DNA of 64,000 bases. It comes from Phytopythium helicoides. Taxonomy: Eukaryota > Oomycota > Peronosporomycetes > Pythiales > Pythiaceae. The notes beneath the pieces are model-generated. The model saw nothing but the letters and a program-made list of their open reading frames with translations. It was not told the origin of the DNA and ran no database searches. The translations under genes and the position numbers were made by a program. How positions within the stretch are numbered: position 1 is the first letter of the stretch; every line of letters begins with the position of its first letter. Below, piece by piece: positions 56,150 to 64,000 of this stretch. The stretch lies in the NCBI GenBank assembly GCA_024867545.1, contig JANFNE010000007.1, positions 248,001-312,000 on the forward strand. Direction: 5' to 3'.

Positions 56150-59125
56150 ATGTTTACTTCACGCCTCCATTTTCCGCCTTGGGCAGGAAAGGCGCCCGCC
56201 ACCACCTCGCCGCCGGCCACTCGCCCTCCCTCGGTCTATGGCCTGGAGCCGATGCGCGGGCCCTCGGCGGACGGCGACCTCGCCGACTTGGAGCGCGCGG
56301 CGCCTGCGCGGCGGCGCCCGCCGCTCTTCGACTCGTTCCGGCGCGCGCGCGACGCCATGGGCTCCGACTTCCCCACGGGCTCGAGCTCCAGCTCGCTGGC
56401 GCCGCCGCTCGTCTCGGACATGGGCGCGGCGCTCGGGCTCTTCGACGGCGCCAAGCCGCTCGGATACGAACAGCAGAGCGCTAGAAGCAAGCAGCGAGCG
56501 CAGGACGCGGACGCGGGCGAGCCCGCCAGCCTGCGCAGCCGCCTCTGGCGCCGCGTGGCCTCCATGCGGCCCAAGCGCCGCCGACCGTCCGACCGCGCCA
56601 GCGTCGACCAGGAGATGTACGTGCGCAGTATCCTAGAGTCCTACTGCTCCTCCATGTCCTCCAACCGATACTCGGCCTCGGCGCTCGGAGACATGGGCAG
56701 CGGCGCGATGCGCTCGCCGTCCCCAGGCGCGAACACCGACGCAGAGGTGGACATGGCCGTCGCGGCTGCCGACGGAGCGCTCACTAGCGCAGAGGCAGAA
56801 TACCTCGCGCAGCTGCAGACTCCGAGCGTGGCAGGAGACGCACAGGTGCCAACCGCCGCGGAAAGAAATAGCAGGCGCCTGCACCGGAAGCAGAGCCACA
56901 AGCGGATGCGCACGCTCAGCGGCACGGTGTACAGTGACGGCAACGAAGAAGAGGAAGACGAAGAAGAGAGGAACCAGCGGAGACTACAGAGGAGACTCAA
57001 GATCGAGGCGATGCGAGCCAAGCTGCTCGAGAAGAACCAGCACCGCGCACGCACGCGCAAGAAGATCTTCATCTTTGCCATGTGGATCCTCGTCACGCTG
57101 AGTGCCTTCATGGCTGCCGGCGTATTCATCGCGCGGACAGGAGTCCGTATTCATGAGACTGAAAAGGCGGAGTATGCGGCATCAAGCTCCACGACGACCG
57201 CCTCAAAATCAAACAGCGGCGCAACCGACTCTTCGTCCGAGGTGACATCGACCACAACATTGTACACTTACATGCACTGCATGCTCATGTCGCTGTCGCT
57301 GTGGATGTCGCTCGTCGTGGTTGGCATGCACATCACGTTCAAGTCGTTCCGCACGTACTCGCACCCGTTCGTGCTGGAGCTCAGCTGTGCGCAGTGCGGC
57401 TACTGGATCATATCGCTGCTGCGCGTGCAATTCGAGACGGATGCAATGAAGGACGCCGTGTATTTGATGTTCTGCATGGCCGAGTGCTTCTTCAACTTTG
57501 GCCAGATCTCCTTCACGTGCGCGATCGCGTTCAACATGTACCGCTCCGTCGTCTCATACGCCGACGTTTTGCTCGACTCTCAAAGCGCCAAGCAGCGCTA
57601 CCGGTCGTACACGCTGAATGTGATGCTTTTGTCGCTGCTTGCTGCTGTCACGCTGGCGCTCGTGGGCTATAAGACGGGGGATGACGCGTCGTCAGACGAA
57701 TCACTCGAAGACCTGGACAACATGCAGCCGTGCCTGTACCCGACGTGCCGCCTCATCCTGTACGTCTACTATCCGCTGCTCGCTTTCGGCTTCAGCTTCA
57801 TCTTCTACGTTCGGTTCAAGCGTACCATCGGTACGGCATACCCCGTGTCGGCGACAGGTCGATTGAACAAGGTGGCGCTGTCATACCTCGTGGTGTTCTT
57901 CATCTGCTGGGGAAGTCTCATCATTTCGACAGCGTTAACTGTCGCGAGTTCTTCTCACGTGTCGGATGTCGTGCTCTTCGTGCTTCAATGCGTCTTTGAC
58001 GTGCTCGGTATCGGCACGGCGATCATCACATTCACCAACTTCCACCGCTGCCGCAAGGCGTTTGACTTCGGACTGTCACTGAAAGCCATCGACCCAAACA
58101 GCATCGAGTTCGACGACCCCGTCAACATTGTGGGCGAGGGCACGTTCGCAATTGTGCTCAAGGCTCGTTGGCGCCAGGGTGCGGTGGATAACACGTTTGC
58201 ACGCTCTGTTGAAGTGGCTGTAAAGACGTTCAAGCACACACAGCTTGAGTGTCTAGATCAGATCAAGGAGGAGGCGTATCTTTCGTCGCGACTGGTGCAC
58301 CCGTGCGTCATGATGACGTACGGATGCTACACGAGCGGCATCAACTTGTACATTGTGTACGAGTACCTGGGCGGCGGGACATTGCAGGACGTGCTGGACG
58401 CGAGCTCTCGCCTGCCCTACGCAACGGCGCTGCGCTATGCGCACATGATCGCCATGGGCATGCGCTTTCTGCACGGGCTGCCGGTCCCGATCGTTCATAG
58501 AGACTTAAAGCCGCTCAACTGCATCTTCGACTCGAACCGTGAGATGCTGAAGGTGGCTGACTTTGGCGAATCCCGACTGTTGCGCACGAAGGACGTGGTT
58601 CCGCGCCGCGCCAACTTCTTCCCGTCGCAAGACCTGACGCTCCAGATGACGACCAATATTGGCAGCGCATGCTGGGCGGCACCGGAAGTACTGAAAGACG
58701 AGCTCAAGTCAGACTACTCGATCAAGATCGATGTCTACAGCTTCGGCATTATCTGCTGGCAGTTGTACACGTGCCGCGTGCCGTACGTTGAGATCCCTGG
58801 CAGTGTGCTTGCGGTAGCCGAAGCTGTGTTAGCTGGTCACCGCCCCGTGATCCCAAGCGACTGCCCTACACTTTTCGCCAAAATCATGAAGCGGTGCTGG
58901 CACGAGAGCGCGCTGAGGCGTCCTAGCTTCGACGACATTGTGCAGTTGCTCGAAATTGAGCTGGCGAGCGAGGAGAAGCGGGCCCTGAGCGGTGACACCA
59001 CTCCGTTCCCGCCTTCTTCGTGGCGAAAAGTCCACGCGATGCCTCGCGACGGGAAGAGATTCGGCAGCGACGACAGCGCGAAGAGCAGTAAAACCAGCAA
59101 GAGCAGCAGGAGTGACGCCAAGTAA
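56150..59125 (+). CDS. Multi-TM receptor fused to TKL protein kinase (GPCR-TKL type)
   Basis: Single exon, 991 aa from the ATG at 56150 (an in-frame ATG at 55946 would add 68 residues of leader-like sequence). Residues 1-300 are disordered, Arg/Ser-rich with an acidic run (EEEEDEEE) and a basic helix. Then come about eight hydrophobic helices, starting 'KIFIFAMWILVTLSAFMAAG' (about 304) and including 'SLSLWMSLVVVGMHITF', 'MLLSLLAAVTLALVGY' and 'VVFFICWGSLIISTALTV'. The kinase follows: G-loop 'VGEGTFAIVLKARW' (about 660), Lys in 'VAVKTF', HRD 'IVHRDLKPLNCIFD' (about 782), DFG 'VADFGESR' and APE 'ACWAAPEVLK'. All catalytic residues are present. Receptor-kinase 'bigrams' of this order are known in oomycetes; plasma-membrane signalling without a separate transducer is inferred. 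Ser/Lys-rich tail. Confidence 0.9.
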   Translation: MFTSRLHFPPWAGKAPATTSPPATRPPSVYGLEPMRGPSADGDLADLERAAPARRRPPLFDSFRRARDAMGSDFPTGSSSSSLAPPLVSDMGAALGLFDGAKPLGYEQQSARSKQRAQDADAGEPASLRSRLWRRVASMRPKRRRPSDRASVDQEMYVRSILESYCSSMSSNRYSASALGDMGSGAMRSPSPGANTDAEVDMAVAAADGALTSAEAEYLAQLQTPSVAGDAQVPTAAERNSRRLHRKQSHKRMRTLSGTVYSDGNEEEEDEEERNQRRLQRRLKIEAMRAKLLEKNQHRARTRKKIFIFAMWILVTLSAFMAAGVFIARTGVRIHETEKAEYAASSSTTTASKSNSGATDSSSEVTSTTTLYTYMHCMLMSLSLWMSLVVVGMHITFKSFRTYSHPFVLELSCAQCGYWIISLLRVQFETDAMKDAVYLMFCMAECFFNFGQISFTCAIAFNMYRSVVSYADVLLDSQSAKQRYRSYTLNVMLLSLLAAVTLALVGYKTGDDASSDESLEDLDNMQPCLYPTCRLILYVYYPLLAFGFSFIFYVRFKRTIGTAYPVSATGRLNKVALSYLVVFFICWGSLIISTALTVASSSHVSDVVLFVLQCVFDVLGIGTAIITFTNFHRCRKAFDFGLSLKAIDPNSIEFDDPVNIVGEGTFAIVLKARWRQGAVDNTFARSVEVAVKTFKHTQLECLDQIKEEAYLSSRLVHPCVMMTYGCYTSGINLYIVYEYLGGGTLQDVLDASSRLPYATALRYAHMIAMGMRFLHGLPVPIVHRDLKPLNCIFDSNREMLKVADFGESRLLRTKDVVPRRANFFPSQDLTLQMTTNIGSACWAAPEVLKDELKSDYSIKIDVYSFGIICWQLYTCRVPYVEIPGSVLAVAEAVLAGHRPVIPSDCPTLFAKIMKRCWHESALRRPSFDDIVQLLEIELASEEKRALSGDTTPFPPSSWRKVHAMPRDGKRFGSDDSAKSSKTSKSSRSDAK

Positions 59126-59251
59126 ACAATCTGATAATATAAGCATGAATTCACCAGCGATCAAGTAGCTTGTGATGATGACAGGCTCGTGATGGCGCCA
59201 ACATCCAGAAACTCTCTCGAAGGTGTTCATTTCCCTATCTGCTCGAACTCG

Positions 59252-59731
59252 ATGACGCCTGCGTCACTTGCTCTCTCATTTGTGCTCGCAATTGCAACGA
59301 TCCAACTTGCGACGTCCACCACGATACCGATCGTGTTCCTGGACAGGTGGGACACCTACCACGAAGACCCCGAGACGCTCCAATTGAAAACCGGTCCGGC
59401 TCAACACTGCTACTCGTTCGATTGCTACAGTAAGCCGATCAAGTACGCTATGTGGCGAGACCTTCAGACCCGCTCACACCTCGCATTCTACGCCAAGCCG
59501 AACTGCCAAGGAAAAGAGGTACAGACGATCTCTATGGTCGAGGGCAGGGGCACTGGGTCTGCTACGTTGGACGACTTTCCCTCTAACTCGCGCGTCAACT
59601 CGATGATGATCTTGGAGTCTGGAAGCTACCCAACGCGCGGAATCACCCGACACTGCCGCGGCATGTACGAGCGAGCTGCAAATCGCTCTGGGAGCTCGAA
59701 CAGCACCATCGAAGATGTGATTGAAAGCTGA
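59252..59731 (+). CDS. Small secreted protein, beta/gamma-crystallin-like pattern
   Basis: 159 aa from the ATG at 59252, chosen because it begins a clear signal peptide (MTPASLALSFVLAIATIQLA) with cleavage near 'TSTTIP'. An in-frame ATG at 59189 would bury it. The mature ~135 residues have four cysteines (HCYSFDC, NCQGKE, HCRGMYE). A strand pattern 'HLAFYAKPNCQGKEVQTISM' followed by 'LDDFPSNSRVNSMMILESG' recalls the Greek-key motif of beta/gamma-crystallins (F/Y-Y..-.C.G....L..F...(R)V.S). One N-glycosylation-like site and a Ser-rich end. No RXLR, LFLAK or elicitin signature. Likely apoplastic or lumenal; the function is unknown. Confidence 0.65.
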   Translation: MTPASLALSFVLAIATIQLATSTTIPIVFLDRWDTYHEDPETLQLKTGPAQHCYSFDCYSKPIKYAMWRDLQTRSHLAFYAKPNCQGKEVQTISMVEGRGTGSATLDDFPSNSRVNSMMILESGSYPTRGITRHCRGMYERAANRSGSSNSTIEDVIES

Positions 59732-59833
59732 ATTGAAGGTGACTAGTCAAAAAGAGTTCTTCAGTAAAGCATTCGTGAGCTTGGGTTAGCGATTCCCACT
59801 TTGACATGGCGTCTGCACGCTTCCGGCTGACCA

Positions 59834-60677
59834 CTAAACCTCAACGACCAGTGGGGACGTAGGTGACGAGCCCTGACTACCAACAGACGACGTTGCACCC
59901 GACGTCGCGGTCTCCCGTGTGCGGGTGAAGGACGCAAACTGATACGCTGTGACCTTCAATATACAAGCACAACGCGAGTCAATCGTGGCGCATTGTGTAT
60001 GAAATGCATGCACAAATGTACCGGAGAGGAGCTGGCTGGCAGTGGATACGATATCTCGATCTGCAGGCGGCCAATTGACGAGCATTAGTGCGTGATCATA
60101 GCCCACTCACGAGCAGCCGACAACACACCCATGAGCGGCCGCAGGAGCGCACAAAGCGCCACTCGACGCCCGTGCGCGCGAAGCACGCGCGCCTGTTGAT
60201 GCGCTGGATGAGCGCACGCACGTACTGCGTGGCCTGTTGTCGACAAGTCAGCTGTGAGCTCTCTCCAGCTCTGCCACCTCGTCGATCCATCCAAACTCAC
60301 GTCGCGGATGCAGAAGTTGGGGCACAGCAGCGACGCGCCGAGCGTGCAGGGGCAGCACACGTACCCGCAGCAGACGCAGAAGAAGCAGGGCCAGTAGTCC
60401 TTGAGCGTGTTGTTGATCTGGTTGATGGCCGTCTCAAAGTCCTCTTCCTTCACCTGCCGCCACCAACGCATCAGCCGCTCGCTCCTCGCCCTCCGCGTCT
60501 GCATCCGCAGAGACCCACAAGGTGCGTCAGCTCCGGCGGGAACGCGTCGTCGTACTCGCGCGCCACGCCCGTGACGAAGCGCGCGCGCTGCGGGAACAGC
60601 CGCACGGCGCCAAGAGCCACGGGCGGCGTCTGCGGCTTGAGCATCGGCGCGCGCGCGTCGATGGCCTTGCGCTCCAT
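59834..60677 (-). CDS. GOLGA7/ERF4-like palmitoyltransferase accessory protein
   Basis: Five exons on minus: 60677-60519, 60453-60301, 60233-60111, 60060-60022 and 59953-59834 (594 nt, 197 aa). The conserved core matches the Golgin A7/ERF4 family: 'REYDDAFPPELTHL', 'KEEDFETAINQINNTLKDYW', 'CPCTLGASLL', 'ATQYVRALIQRINRR', 'GVEWRFVRSCGRSWV' and the final strand 'CRLLIEISYPLP', assembled across a perfect GTGAGT donor. ERF4/GOLGA7 stabilises a DHHC palmitoyltransferase (ERF2/DHHC9) that acylates Ras-like proteins at Golgi/ER. Unusual here is the Cys-packed hydrophobic stretch 'CFFCVCCGYVCCPC', probably itself palmitoylated. The C-terminal 40 residues are Ser/Thr-rich and not family-specific. It is divergent from the next gene across 142 bp. 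Confidence 0.82.
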
Positions 60678-60819
60678 GCCGCCGGGTCAAAAGATACGCT
60701 TCCTGACGCGGCGGCGGCGCTCGTGACCGTTCAAGATACGCAACTCGAGCGCAACTTGGATCGATTGGAGCAACGTGAGAGCAACGTTAGAGCAACATGT
60801 AGCAACCTTCGGGTGGCAA

Positions 60820-62811
60820 ATGGCCATTCTCGGATCCATTGTTGGCGACATGGAGCTGGAAGAGCGGCTAGCCACCTTCTCGGCGTGCCTGAGGGCTGAG
60901 CGGCCTTGGCGTAATGTGCAGAGCGTGCTACTGTCGACGTTTGAGGCGCTGGCGGAGTTGCTGGAGCTGCAGACGCGGCGTGTGACGACTGCAGAGGCAA
61001 AATTCGAGGCGATGGAACTGAGGCAGCGTGAACTGGAGCAAAAACTAGAGAGAAACAAGGAGGGGGAGATCAAAGCGACAAAGAGGATGCTTGCAAAGTG
61101 GCGAAGTGAGGATGAGCGTCGAGTGAAGAAGCAGGTAGACCAGATCGTAAGCGAGCGAATTGCAGAGCTTGTGAGCCAGTGGGGCGAGTTTGTGGACCAG
61201 GCGGTGCGTGAGTAGTTGGTGAAACATCGTTATTGTTGACGGAGGCAACTAACGGGACTGTTCTTGTGTAGATAAACGAAGCCTGGCCGTCTCGTTATCA
61301 AGAAATCGAGACTAAATTCGTTAGTTTGCTGAAGAGCAATGACATTGAACAAAACTTGATCAATCTGCTCGAGGAGAAATCAAGCAAAACGGTACCCTGC
61401 GTTTGTATCTTATCCTGATCATGACCATGAGCTAATCTCTTCGTAGAAAGATACTCTTCGGTCAGATATGATAGACCAAGTTGAGCGTCTGGATGCAGAA
61501 ATCAAGGCGTTATTGGTCCAACTCGATGCACTAAAGACGGCCCAGTCCCCTCCTATTAGCAAGCAACTCGAAGCACTCGCGCTCGATCTAGAGCAGGTTT
61601 TGAAAGTGCTATCGACATTATTGTGGTGCGTAAGCTGAATATTAGAAATGCACTGAGCAGGGAGCCATTCAAGCGGCGGTAGAGATGATGACCAAGGAAC
61701 TGGGTCATTTGGACGCAAGGTTCTCAAAGCAACTAGCAGCATGGAGGGACGAAATCGATCGAGCTTTTGCACCAAAAGTTGACAGAGATGAACTTGCAAA
61801 ACTACTCAGTCGAAAAATGGATACGAGTACGTTGCTTCCGATGTCTAGCTCAGAATCTCGCGTCACTTAACCTGTGTATGTAATGAAGTTGATGGTTGGA
61901 AGCAGCTAGACGGTAAGGCGAGCCTTGCTCGGCTTGAAGAGTTGGAATCGAAGGTTGGGGACGTGCTGCAGTCAGAACAGCACCTGGTGATACGCAATAT
62001 GCGAGATCTGCGAGCACTTTGTGACTCGAAAGCTGATGCACATGAGTTTGAGCAACTCAAGTATAGTATGGTGAGGAGTTTCTCAAAGCTTTCGCAAAGC
62101 ATCCGATCTAAACGCTATGCGTGCTTGCAGCATGATTTACTGGCAGTGGCTGAGTCCTTGCAGCTCGAAATGTCAAGAGTTTGCTCGGCTACCGCACAAC
62201 TCCCAGAAGCAAACCAGCAAGACATTGACTACAAGAATCAGTCGAACCCAATGCTTAAGCTAGAGCTTCAACGCGTCACTTCCCAACTGGATGCGGTCAA
62301 GCGGCAACTTCGCAGTGAAATATATCAAGCTCGATACGTAGGTTATACCCATGTCGGAGCTGTTGGGCATCGTACTTATTTTCTCATGCGACGTCAGATT
62401 TGGAAAGATGGCGGGCCAACCACTCGACAGACCATAGCGTGGAACACGCAGGTGCTCAACACGAATGCGGACATTTTCCAGTGGAAACCCGGTTCGGATC
62501 GAGTCAGACTTCTCGTACCCGGTCTTTACTACGTGCAAGTGTCCTTCTTCACCAACATGACTCCGACTGTGCATGTCCGCATCAACGGAGAGGCAGTGTT
62601 GAGCCTGAAGGCACCGTCTCCGCTCTCCTCTTCAGCGGCTACCCAGTCTATTCGCACAGCTGGCATCATCCAGCGGATACTACACAGCACTGGTAACATT
62701 GCAGGATTGACGCTTGATGGCGTACTAGCTCTACCAGCGAACGCTCTACTCGCAATCTCGTACGACTGCCATGAACGTGCGCAAGGGTTTCTCAGCCTTC
62801 GTAAGCTTTAA
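60820..62811 (+). CDS. Coiled-coil protein with C-terminal C1q/TNF-like domain
   Basis: Five exons: 60820-61203, 61272-61391, 61447-61596, 61661-61826 and 61889-62811 (1743 nt, 580 aa). Exon 3 could instead run to 61629 with a 31 nt intron. From residue ~10 to ~440 the chain is charged heptad coiled coil (e.g. 'ELRQRELEQKLERNKEGEIK'). The last ~135 residues are beta-rich: 'VGYTHVGAVGHRTYF', 'QVLNTNADIFQWKPGSDRVR', 'LVPGLYYVQVSFF', 'VHVRINGEAVLSL' and 'LPANALLAISYD'. The 'PG.Y.(V/F)....' strand followed by 'V.(V/L)..NG' and a terminal strand is the C1q/TNF jelly-roll pattern. No signal peptide, so an intracellular, perhaps trimeric assembly. The first ATG in frame was used. Function unknown. 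Confidence 0.68.
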
Positions 62812-62834
62812 TATATTCTTTGTGGTGGAGTGCA

Positions 62835-64000
62835 CTACACGTCTACTAGTGGAGCTGCGCCACGGGTTTCTCCTCCTGCCTTGGCTGTCGATTCTCCATC
62901 GTCGAGGCTACCTACACTCGCAGAACTCGAGCGACGCCGACTTTTTCGGCGAGCACGCTTTGATCGTCCTCCTCCGCCACTATGCTTGCATTTAGTTTCA
63001 GCACTTTTGTTGCTCATTGACTTTGTAGAACTTGTCTTGTAGTTTGGCGATCCTGGAACCTCCAGGATCTCCGATGGTTGTGCCTGCTCAGTTTCAAAAT
63101 TCACACTGCTTCTACATGATGTAACTGGTGATCGGCCGGGTGTCTCTGCACATTCGTAGTCGTTCTGTAATCGCTTCAGGATAGAATTAGTCACTTTGAA
63201 CGTGGTAGCTCGTGCCAGCACATATTCTGGTTTTGACAATTGAGGCTGCTCCGTTTCAAAGTAGGTGAGTTTACGCTCGTCCAGAGTGCTGGGGAATAAA
63301 AGCGCGCTCGACGTACCGCGTAGTCTTGCAGATCGTAGAAGATCTGTGGGATTTCGTCGAAGGTGCTTCCAATGAGGTGGTGCTATGAAAGTAAGAATGT
63401 GAGAACATCAGAATTCAAGAGAATAATCGGTAGGAAGCGAACCTTCAGAGACTCTAGGATAACGAGTGCAACACGGAAAAGATGTTTCCAGCCAGCCACT
63501 AAAAATCCGTCCAGCACGCGTACAACGACGTCGTATGGTAGAGCCTCCATGTTGGTGAAGAGTGTCATGAACCACCTGAGGTGCCAAAACAGAGCTCAGC
63601 ACAACCAATATAAGAAATTGCAGCAGGATCGGTTTACCCAGTCGAAAACATGCTGATCGGGAAGTCAAGCTCAATCAGGTGCTCTGCGAGTTTAGGCAAA
63701 TGCATCGCTACTAGCCGTTCCAACTGGATGCATTCATCAGCGTTAGCTCTGTACCTTTGCTTGGCTAATTCATTAATGCAATAAAATCTCTTGCATACCT
63801 GGAAACAACGAAGATTCAGTCGTGGGAGTCCTGGGCCGAAGAGTAAATCGAGCTCATAATGGCGTGATGCCACGAGGCTCGTCAACAACCAGAACGCCCT
63901 GGTTTCGTCCCAATCCACAACCGACAGCACGAGTGCTGCGACGTGGTCCATTCCTTGGCAATAGCCGATCTCCGAGTTGATACACGAAAAAGCGCGTAGG
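62835..64000 (-). CDS. TBC domain Rab GTPase-activating protein (5' end outside window)
   Basis: Exons on minus within the window: (64000)-63638, 63575-63443, 63382-63317 and 63245-62835. The fragment opens with 'INSEIGYCQGMDHVAALVLS', the YCQGM glutamine-finger motif of TBC domains. The arginine-finger block should lie upstream, outside the window. It continues 'DWDETRAFWLLTSLVASRHY', 'LPKLAEHLIELDFPISMFST', 'WFMTLFTNMEALPYDVVVRV' and 'DGFLVAGWKHLFRVALVILE', the classical order of TBC helices. After the domain come a helical tail (HHLIGSTFDEIPQIFYDLQD) and a Ser/Lys/Arg-rich C-terminus (RSKRARRKSRRRSSSA). TBC proteins accelerate GTP hydrolysis on Rabs in vesicle traffic. The stop codon is only 23 bp from the stop of the convergent C1q-like gene. 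Confidence 0.9.

Noticed and set aside
59252..59731. RXLR, Crinkler or elicitin effector
   Set aside because: The mature protein lacks RXLR-EER, LFLAK and the six-Cys elicitin pattern; left as a secreted protein of unknown role.

Overview
This 64 kb window is nuclear DNA from an oomycete (Peronosporales/Pythiales type; I cannot name the species). The reasons are: dense genes on both strands, 50-80 nt introns with GTGCGT/GTGAGT donors, a receptor-like membrane protein fused to a TKL kinase (an oomycete 'GPCR-bigram' layout), a mitochondrial protein built of helicase-associated-type repeats, a K+-independent H+-pyrophosphatase, and a CEP70-like centrosomal/basal-body protein that fits a zoosporic life cycle. 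I found no operons, phage, CRISPR arrays or rRNA. No tRNA was recognised by eye.

Layout. 1-13.3 kb: CEP70-like coiled coil (minus, runs off the left edge), ER J-domain protein with a thioredoxin-like tail (plus), K+ channel with a cyclic-nucleotide-binding domain (minus), six-repeat mitochondrial protein (plus), TRAPPC10 (minus). 13.7-26.1 kb: three tandem class C GPCR-like genes, with between them a decayed Ser/Gly-rich repeat protein and a decayed GPCR relic. 26.2-45.1 kb: a housekeeping block of short/branched-chain acyl-CoA dehydrogenase, H+-PPase, ZIP transporter, membrane aspartic protease, RPB9, exportin-7, PDE12-like nuclease, organellar-type YchF, serine carboxypeptidase and one small unknown gene. 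45.2-51.4 kb: two more GPCR-like genes of the same family on the minus strand. 51.5-64 kb: DCAF15-like protein, ABCB6/HMT1-like half transporter, 7TM-TKL kinase, small secreted protein, GOLGA7/ERF4-like protein, coiled coil with a C1q/TNF-like end, and a TBC Rab-GAP (runs off the right edge).

The most interesting content is the GPCR-like family. There are five genes plus a relic, each with a signal peptide, a ~580-residue ectodomain, a class C-like 7TM core and a short tail. The ectodomain does not look like the usual class C Venus-flytrap. Its first part recalls type II periplasmic binding proteins of the glycine-betaine/choline (OpuAC/ProX) kind, and its second part is a tandem pair of Cys-rich modules. 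The copies differ in intron content, show a gene-conversion-like tract, and three of the five carry a single-base frameshift. The housekeeping H+-PPase also has one, so assembly error must be excluded before pseudogenisation is claimed.

Functionally, the window mixes signalling (six 7TM receptors, K+ channel, TBC GAP), trafficking and palmitoylation (TRAPPC10, GOLGA7/ERF4-like, exportin-7), ion and energy homeostasis (H+-PPase, ZIP, ABCB6-like, acyl-CoA dehydrogenase) and secreted or lumenal proteolysis (carboxypeptidase, aspartic protease). Neighbours are mostly unrelated in role, as expected of a eukaryotic chromosome. Gene models were assembled by hand from splice signals and reading-frame continuity, and exon limits are given in each entry.
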